Assembly: GCA_903920975.1 (NCBI GenBank)
Contig: CAIXNZ010000104.1
Coordinates: forward strand, 1-8,709
DNA: 8,709 nt
Reading direction: 5' to 3'
Source: Candidatus Falkowiibacteriota bacterium
Lineage (GTDB): Bacteria > Patescibacteriota > Patescibacteriia > CAIXNZ01
Of the stretch, positions 1 to 7,400 are shown piece after piece. Numbering within the stretch: position 1 is the stretch's first letter; each line of letters opens with the position of its first letter. A program made the translations under genes and the position numbers. The notes beneath the pieces are model-generated. The model was not told the origin of the DNA and ran no database searches. It saw only the letters and a list, made by a program, of their open reading frames with translations.

Positions 1-349
1 CTTTGTATCTTTTAGCTAATTTAATAACGTTGGTAAAATTGGTTAAAAAACCGCCGATCCAGCGATTAGAAATATAAGGCATGGCGCATCTTTTCGCTTC
101 CCTTTCAAGAATAGCATGGACTTGCTTTTTTGTACCCAAGAGCAAGATAGTTCCGCCTTTGGTTACGATTTGTTTGATAAATTTTTGCGCTTCTTCAAGT
201 TTGGCAATGGTTTTTTCCAAATCAATAATATGCACGCCATTTCTTTCGCCGAAAATATAGGGCTGCATTTTTGGATGCCAACGTGAACTTTGATGCCCAA
301 AATGAGCACCGGCTTCCAGCAATTCTAAAACTGTTGGTACTTTTGTCAT
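1..349 (-). CDS. rpsB: 30S ribosomal protein S2 (uS2), N-terminal part, cut by left window edge
   Basis: Small-subunit ribosomal protein S2, needed for assembly of the 30S subunit. The minus strand reads as 116 complete residues from an ATG at 349 before the window ends, about half of the usual 230-260 residues. Visible family signatures are LLEAGAHFGHQ (residues 10-20), WHPKMQPYIFGERNGVHIIDL (from residue 24, interrupted by no gap), the GTKKQ segment (72-76) and RWIGGFLTNF (96-105). The start is chosen because AGGA at 355-358 sits 5 nt upstream and the protein then begins right before the conserved helix. An in-frame ATG 21 nt further upstream would add only MEAERKT and lacks a good ribosome binding site. 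In bacteria rpsB is usually followed by tsf (elongation factor Ts), which would lie beyond the left edge. It lies 172 nt downstream of the giant surface-protein gene on the same strand; no functional link between them is evident. Confidence 0.97.
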   Translation of the reverse strand, partial: MTKVPTVLELLEAGAHFGHQSSRWHPKMQPYIFGERNGVHIIDLEKTIAKLEEAQKFIKQIVTKGGTILLLGTKKQVHAILEREAKRCAMPYISNRWIGGFLTNFTNVIKLAKRYK

Positions 350-354
350 AGTTT

Positions 355-358
355 TCCT
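355..358 (-). promoter_or_regulatory. Shine-Dalgarno of rpsB
   Basis: On the minus strand AAAGGAAAACT precedes the ATG at 349, putting AGGA 5 nt from the start codon. A stronger GGAGG at 364-368 lies 14 nt from that ATG, too far for normal use, and it overlaps the upstream in-frame ATG instead. The AGGA therefore supports the start at 349. Confidence 0.7.
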
Positions 359-377
359 TTCTGCCTCCATTTGGCTT

Positions 378-429
378 ACCCTTTTTAAAATGGGTTTTAT
401 CCTTAGCACTTAAAGCGCCAGGACAAGGA
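378..429 (-). promoter_or_regulatory. Possible structured 5' leader of rpsB (two hairpins)
   Basis: Reading the minus strand, a hairpin at 400-423 has an outer TCCT/AGGA stem and an inner GCGC/GTGC stem (one G-T pair) with a TTTAA loop. An alternative outer stem uses TCCTT at 425-429 against the same AAGGA at 400-404, so two pairings compete. A second hairpin at 378-395 pairs ACCC with GGGT around an A/T-rich centre. In Escherichia coli the rpsB leader mediates feedback control by S2, and a leader of that kind is possible here. The helices are short and I cannot test covariation, so this is a weak structural call. Confidence 0.35.
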
Positions 430-446
430 AAAATGCCAAATGTGAG

Positions 447-474
447 AGATTATTGAGGTTTATTAAAAATTCAA
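447..474 (-). promoter_or_regulatory. Weak candidate promoter for rpsB
   Basis: On the minus strand TTGAAT (469-474) is followed after 16 nt by TAATCT (447-452). The -35 matches four of six consensus bases, the -10 only three of six. The -35 overlaps the putative terminator of the upstream gene. An rpsB promoter is expected somewhere in 350-521, but this exact site is uncertain. Confidence 0.22.
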
Positions 475-483
475 GTAACTTGA
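465..483 (-). terminator. Weak intrinsic terminator of the giant surface-protein gene
   Basis: The minus strand carries TCAAGT-T-ACTTGA (471-483), an exact 13-nt inverted repeat that can form a 5-bp stem with a 3-nt loop, followed at once by ATTTTT (465-470). It lies about 40 nt past the stop codon at 522-524. The stem is short and low in GC, so termination is probably leaky and some read-through into rpsB is possible. Confidence 0.4.
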
Positions 484-521
484 TTAATAGCTTACTACAA
501 ACAATAGAACATTGCAAGTCT

Positions 522-1412
522 TTAACTCTTCAATTTTTCCATTCCCATATCCAAATCCACGATCTCCTCTTTGGCTACCAGATCAACGGGCTTAATTTCT
601 TTCTTTTGATATCCTCCTTTTTCAGCCAAAAGCTGATACTGATTTTTAGAGACTAGAAAGGAGTATCTGCCCTTACCATCAGTAATTTGAGTTTCCAGTA
701 ACTTGTTGAATTTAATGTCAAAGATTCTAACAATAACATAGTGAAGCGGCTCTTTAGTATTCTGGTCATAAACAATACCCCAAGACTTGGGCTTTTTGGG
801 AACGATTAGGCGCAAAAAAATAGTAAAAAGGAAAATATGGAGCAGTATGGAGATTCCCGTAATCCAAGTTGGATAAATCAGAAAAATTAAGGTTGCGAGT
901 ATCAGACCGACATAAGAAATGACCAAGCGCAGGTTTTTAAACAAATAACCGAAAATGACTTGGCGTTCTGGCATAATTTTCTTTTCTGCTGGGTCGAGCG
1001 GGATATTGGCGGTAATGGCCGCGTCTTTGGCAGTCACTTCAACGGCTTCGCCATGGTAGAGGTCAATATACTTGGTATCCTCTTTATCGCTGGATAAATA
1101 TTTGGTCGGGAAAACAAAGCCTGATTTAGTCACCGAAATATAGTATTCACCTGATTCCTTAACAATTAAAATATACCTGCCGTTTTTGTCCGTAACGCGC
1201 GTCTGGACCAAGGTATTGTCAGATTTTCTGAAAAGACGCACTACAGCCAGATCAACCGGCACCTTGGAAAGTGCATTGTAGACAACCCCCCATTTTTTCC
1301 TCTTTTTGCGAAATAGGAAAAGGAGCGGCTCCACGAATATTAAATGAAGATACGGCAATAAATAGCTGGTGAGCAAGATGGCCATTGGAATAGTATTCAT
1401 CACTGCCACGGC
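522..1412 (-). repeat. Anchor module, copy 1 (paralogous to 7825-8709)
   Basis: This segment encodes residues 2105-2400: hydrophobic anchor, RKKRKK, Cpd-like sandwich (KKWGVVYNALSKVPVDLAVV... TDKNGRY), two-helix membrane hairpin, and a second Cpd-like sandwich (KSWGIVYDQNTKEPLHYVIV... TDGKGRY). The same module with the same boundaries ends the neighbouring gene. The two protein copies are about 87% identical by hand count. DNA identity is perfect for 1294-1412, but drops to clearly diverged sequence to the left of about 1250. Confidence 0.9.
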
Positions 1413-4400
1413 AATCAAAGCCGGGGTTATATAGTTTGTTGTGACTTTCTGCGCTTCTGGCGTAACTAATATTTCAATAATTGAATTGACAATGGGAATG
1501 GGCGTGAGACCTGGCGGAGTCGGCGGCGTTCCACAGTTTGGACCTGTGCAGGCTGGCGGAGGCGTAACTGTTCCACAACCAGAACCAGTGCAAGGCGGTG
1601 GTGTTCCACAGTCAGGACCCGTACAAGGTGGCGGAGGAGGAGGTGGCGTAACTTTGCATTCATCGCCGACGCAAGGAGGCAAAGTCGCTTCACAGGCGCT
1701 TTGGCAAGAAGCCAGATTACTATATGGACCGCTGTATCCAACGCTACATTGTCCGGTTGTTAAATTGCAGGAATATCTGGCCAAGCGAGGTGGATTACAA
1801 AGACCGCCTTCCAAAATCAAACCTGCGCAGCAATTACCATTGCCATAGACAATAGCGCTCAGTCCTGGGCCGGCGCATTTACAAGCACTTTGGCAATCAG
1901 ACAAACTACTATATGATCCGCTAGAATTTGCAAAACAAGAACCATTTTGTGTATTACATGAATATTTTTGAATTAAAGGAGCTTCACCTACCGGGTTTGA
2001 TACGGCATTAGTGGTAAAAGTTACATTATCTTCTGTTAATCCGCTGGCAATATTTGTGATAACAGCTCCTTCTGAACCCGCTCTAATCTGAGCTGAAAAA
2101 ATAATAGTTACCGAAGAAGAAGGCGGTAAAAAATTAAGTTTCAAAGAAAGAGTTTGACCGACATGAGTTTCGCTTACTGCTGCTGAAATTTTATTATCAT
2201 TAATTTTGGCGCTTCCGCTGATATATGAAAGATGAGAATCTAAAATATCAGTAATCACTATATTATTAGATGCGCGCATTGCATCATTGTTCTGGATTTC
2301 TATAGCGTAAGTTAATTTATCTCCTACCTCAACTAAAACTCCGCTTTCGTTAAAGTCTGACATTTGAGCTGATCCAAAATGATTTACACCGGTAATTCCA
2401 AAAATTAAAACAGCCAAAATAATAAATTTTAAAATAATCAAACCAATTGTTCTTAAAAACGCTTTTTGACTAGCCAGGTGTATTGCACGATGTCTCTGAT
2501 AAGAATCTTTGTAGGTTCCATTATCATCTCTATCAGAATTGTTGGCGAAAACTAAAGCTGGTTCCTTTGTCAGAATAGACCAAATTAGACTGCGGTATTT
2601 TTTTTCTTTTGACCTTATCCTTAAATATCGAATAGAGCTATAGAGCGAAATAAAAAGATAGGCGAGTAAAACAAACAAGATAATATTTATAAACACAGAA
2701 AATTCTCGCAATAAAACAACATACCTTGATTCATTTATTTGACTAGTGGCTGCCCAAGCCCTTGTAAAAAATTTATCAATAAAGCTACGAACTGATAAGC
2801 CGGACTTATTGATTGCCACTCCTTTTGTAGCACTAAGGGTTGTCGGGTTTGAAAAAGTGCTGCTATATGTTGGTTCTGAAAAATCAGTCTCAACGTAGTT
2901 GCCATTTCTGGCTTTAACTGCAAATCCATATTGAGTATTTGGCGCTAAGGTCATGTTTACTTGACCAGAAACAATGTCAATTGGAGCGCCTGACACTATA
3001 ATGCCATTTCCGCCTCCCCAATTTTTATAATCCAACCAGACTAAATCAACACCAAAACTTCCGTCAGCTTTTAAATATTGGCCACTATTCATTTCCTTGA
3101 TCAGATATTCGGTGCTAGGTGGATTGCCGTCATTTGGCATTATATTCAAATGCATGCTAGTAGCTGAGATGTAACCAATAGAAGGAGGCGTTGGCACTTT
3201 GGCCAGAGTATAACAGCTGGCAGTACCAGAAGCACCTGATTCACCAGAACCGTTAAAGGCAGTGACATGGCGGTCAACATATTCAGTATTTGTCTCTAAA
3301 TTAGTTTCGTCAAAATGATCCAAATTTGTGGTAATTTCATCACCCGTGTCTAAAATTTTTCCGCCCGGTCCATAGAGACGAAAGCCAGTTTCATTATTGG
3401 CAGTGTCAGTAAAATGCCAACGGATAGTATCTGGAAAAATAGCTTCGCAATAAAAATCAGAAGGTGTTGAGGGACCAACACTGGGTGGAGTTGAACCCTG
3501 TATGGCAGTAAAATGCAAAAAGTCATAAGTAGAGGCCCAGAGATCCATATAGGTAGAGCTCCTGTCGCCACTGCCTACCCAAAGACGATCATTAAAAATC
3601 GCTGAAGAAAAAAAATCTCTCGGACCCCAGTCGGCTGCAGGGGTTACTTCCGTCCAGCTAGTACCATCAATTGATGAATATACATCATTTAAAAAATCTG
3701 GAGTTGCCTGACCGCCGAAAACTAACATTTGGCCATTATAATTAAAGCCGCCAAAAGTCAGTCTCCCGGCCCAGCTGGCACTTGGTGTCAACTGTGTCCA
3801 GCTAATGCCGTCTGCTGAAACCCAAACATCATTTAAATAACCGCTTGTATACCCGCCCATTAAATACATCTTTTCACCGCTGCCATCATTATATGTAGCA
3901 ATCTGATGCCCCAATCTTCCAGGCCAAGCAGCGGTATTTGTTTCTAGCGTCCAAGCGATTCCATTAGTTGATGAATATACATCTTTCGGAAAATTACCAC
4001 CCGCCGCATTATAACCGCCCGCAAACCACATTTTATTATTATAAACAGCTACTGCTGGTTCATATCTTGCGGTCCAGGGCGCAGCCGCAGTTGTCTGAGT
4101 CCAATTTACGCCATCTGAAGAATACCAAACATCATTTAAACGATTACCAGCAGAGCATGCTCCTGTGAAACCAGCCATTGCCTTACAACCGCCAATAATC
4201 CAAATTTTATTATCATAAACCAAAGCCTTGTGTCCCCAACGACCGCTCCAGGGCGGAGCAGGATTAGCACAATTTATACCTTGAACTGCATTTGTATATG
4301 ACCCTGCCTCGCAAGTCCAATTAACTCCGTCAGTTGTTGCCCAAACATCACTAGCTAAATGCCCGGGATTTTTTACCAGTCCTCCGAATATATACATTTT

Positions 4401-7400
4401 TTTAGGCAGAGGTCCTGGCCCGTCAGGATCAAAAGCAACCATGGGTACATCCCAGCGAATACCATAAGGTGGCCCATAATTTAGACCCTTGAGCGACCAA
4501 GATATGCCGTCTGGTGATGACCAAACATCATTTATTCTCTTATAATCATAGCCTTCTCCGCCTAAAACCCAAAGTTTAGATCCTGTTCCATCATTAAATA
4601 CAACACTCTTAAGATAATATCTGGGTACCCAACTGGTCCATTTTATTGGTAAAGCATCACTGACTGGGGCATCAGCAGGATCTGAAACCAAACTCCAGGT
4701 CAAACCATCGCTGGAATTCCAAACATCATTGTAATAAGTATTAACATCAACACGTCCGCCCATTAACCACATTTTTATTCCACCTCCATCATTATAGACA
4801 ACACTTGATTCTGCTGTTCTTGTTGGAAAAGCCGCGCCAGCTGTTTTTAATGTCCAGGCGATACCATTAGTTGAATACCAAACATCATTTACTGCAGTAC
4901 CCGGTACATTTCTGCCTCCGATAACCCACATTTTCTCTCCCGTGCCATCATCATATGTTAATAAAGAATAAATAAGACGCGCAGTCCAAGCAGCCGAAGC
5001 GGTGGCCTGTGTCCAACTTGAACCATTAGCAGAGTGCCAAACATCATTACTTGTAGTCGCGCAAGTTCCGCTGCCAGCAACTAAAGTCGCGCATCCGCCA
5101 GTTATCCAAAGCTCATTATTATAAACAGTCAAGCCAAAATCAGCGCGAACAGACCATGGCGCTGAAGCAGTCTCCTGAACCCAGTTGATGCCATCGCTTG
5201 ATGACCAAACATCATTTAACAAACTGTAAGTAACGGGTCCGGTAGTATTTGCTAATCCACCCACTACCCATATTTTATTATTAAAAACTGCGGCGCTAAA
5301 ATTTGTACGAGCCTGCCATGGAATTATTGTATTTACTTTTGTCCAATTTAAGCCATCAGCCGAACTCCAAACCTCATTATTGAAATAATCATCATTGTTG
5401 GTAAGTCCTCCAATCACCCACAATTTACCCTTAAACGATAATGCGACATGACCACGCCTTGGTTCCCAGGCAATATCCTGTAATGATTTTTTGACCCAGA
5501 CATCGCCAACGCTGGGATTGCAGGTATATGTTTCGCCCGTGGCCGAATCAGTAGCCAAGACCGTGACATCGTTTTGCCCAAGATGGTTTATATCAGTGAT
5601 TAACTGTCCACTATAATCACTACCGCCTGTATTACTCAATATTATAGTTGAATAATTTACATTATTTTGTTCAAATTCTGCCTGCACAGAACCAGCGACC
5701 GGGGTAAAGCTAACACTTGCATTAACAGTAATTGAACCTCCTACATCTTGATTAATAGGGCTCAAACTGCAAAATATTTTCTTGGTTTGATAGCCAATAG
5801 ACAAATCAAGAATTGCCGGCGTAACAAAATTATCAATAGTACTTAATTCTGCCCTCCAGCGCAGATCGTTTCCCCGAGAAGTAAAAGCGTGCCAACTGCC
5901 AGGAGTTATAGATTCCCAAGTCGCACCGCCATCATTGGACAGAAAATAATTAATTGTTTGGCCGTTTAAGACTTCAGTTCTGTCTAATTTAGCTTCGGTC
6001 ACGTAATCCGTAGTTGAGTTAACATTAATTGATTGGAGTACTGATGAAGTATCAAAATCCAAACGTCCTTTGGCGAAAAAAATATCAGCATCACTTAATA
6101 TAGCATCAGCTGCATCCCAGGTGATATAAGCATTATCATCCGAACCTATCTGCATGACTGAATGCTGCCATATTCGCCAGGGCTGATAATTAACGTGATT
6201 ATAACCTAATTGAACTCCATTAAGCTTTGTCCAGCCCATTCCAGAAGTCCACTTGCTGAAATAATCTCCTACATAACCTCCGGGAAATTCGTGCCAACTT
6301 ACATAAGGAATATCCAAAGAATTAATCTCCAAATACATTTCATTGCCATTAACAGCGGGATTATTGGATATATTATCAAAACCAGGCGTCCCATCCATTT
6401 TTACCCAATTATTTGTAAGTGAGCTCCATCTGGTAAAATAAGTATCATTTGCCGGAGAAGCATATCTAAAAATTATATAAGGATTATTAAGTGAATCCAG
6501 CGCCATATCATTAGGATTTATGGAACTGGAGACTAAACCAGCTGTTACATTTTCAAGGCCTGGTATTCCGACCATATTAGTCCAGCCAGTGCCGGGGGTC
6601 CACTTAGTAAATATAAGATCATTTTTTCCACCATTATTTTGCGCCCAAATTATAAATGGTATGTTATTAATCGTGTCTAGCGCTAAATTATTAGAATCAG
6701 AAATTAAAACTAGAGGATCTGCGGATATTTTTTCAAAACCCGGCACACCGCTCATTTTTGTCCAGCCAGTTCCGGGAGTCCATTTGGTAAAATAAATATT
6801 ATTTGTTGTTGTTTCCCATAAAATATAGGGGTTATAACTAGCATCAATTTCAAAATTAGGCAATCTGACTGAATCAAGCGCTGCATCATCAAGTCTTTCA
6901 CTCCCCGCTATGGTGCCAGCCATATTTGTCCAGCAACCTGTGATTCCTGCTCCGCAAACTGCAGGTAGTGCATTTGGTGTCCATTTACTAAATTTAATAT
7001 CAGTAATGGGTGTTCCTGTTCCAATCCAGATTACCATTGGATTTCCATTGGCATCAAATTGAATCTGTTGTGAGTATGATCTGGCAAGCCCGGCCTCTAA
7101 AATATCATAGCCAGGCAGTAAATTCCCCTTCATATCTGTCCAGCCAATTCCGGTTGTCCACTTGCTTATTATTACAGAAGGCCCGGCTGCATTATTATAA
7201 GCTACGTAGGGTATTACATTCGCAGGATTTCGTTTATCTAATTTTATCTGAGGTCCAAATTGATGGCCGACTAAGGAGCGGCCGGGATTATTATCCATGT
7301 CAGTCCAGCCTATGCCCGGTGTCCATTTAGTAAAAAAGGTATCAAATCCTAAATTTTCGTCATAAGCAATATAAGGATTATTATTGGGATCGAGATCCAT

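Noticed and set aside
368..370. Upstream in-frame ATG for rpsB (would add MEAERKT)
   Set aside because: It lacks a usable ribosome binding site, and S2 proteins normally start just before the conserved LLEAG helix, as from the ATG at 349.
1441..1848. A long Gly/Val/Pro-rich plus-strand frame opposite the Pro/Cys linker
   Set aside because: It is the mirror of the proline- and cysteine-rich coding repeat on the minus strand. It has no ribosome binding site or recognisable domain, and lies wholly inside the intact giant gene.
2167..2202. DRDDNG-type calcium loop near residue 1731 (codons about 2519-2534) and other possible metal motifs
   Set aside because: The loop lacks the acidic residue at the last coordinating position and lies in the predicted cytoplasmic loop. 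The evidence is too weak for a feature.
3495..5483. Regular spacing of the ccaaacatcattta word as a CRISPR array or protein-binding site cluster
   Set aside because: The word codes the conserved NDVW strand of each Kelch repeat in frame, the spacing follows repeat length, and the sequence between is coding and related, unlike spacers.
6520..7330. Plus-strand open frames with repeated VQPVPGVHLV-type peptides
   Set aside because: They are the antisense reading of the FTKWTPGxGW repeats. Their repetition comes from the real gene's repeats and they have no start signals.
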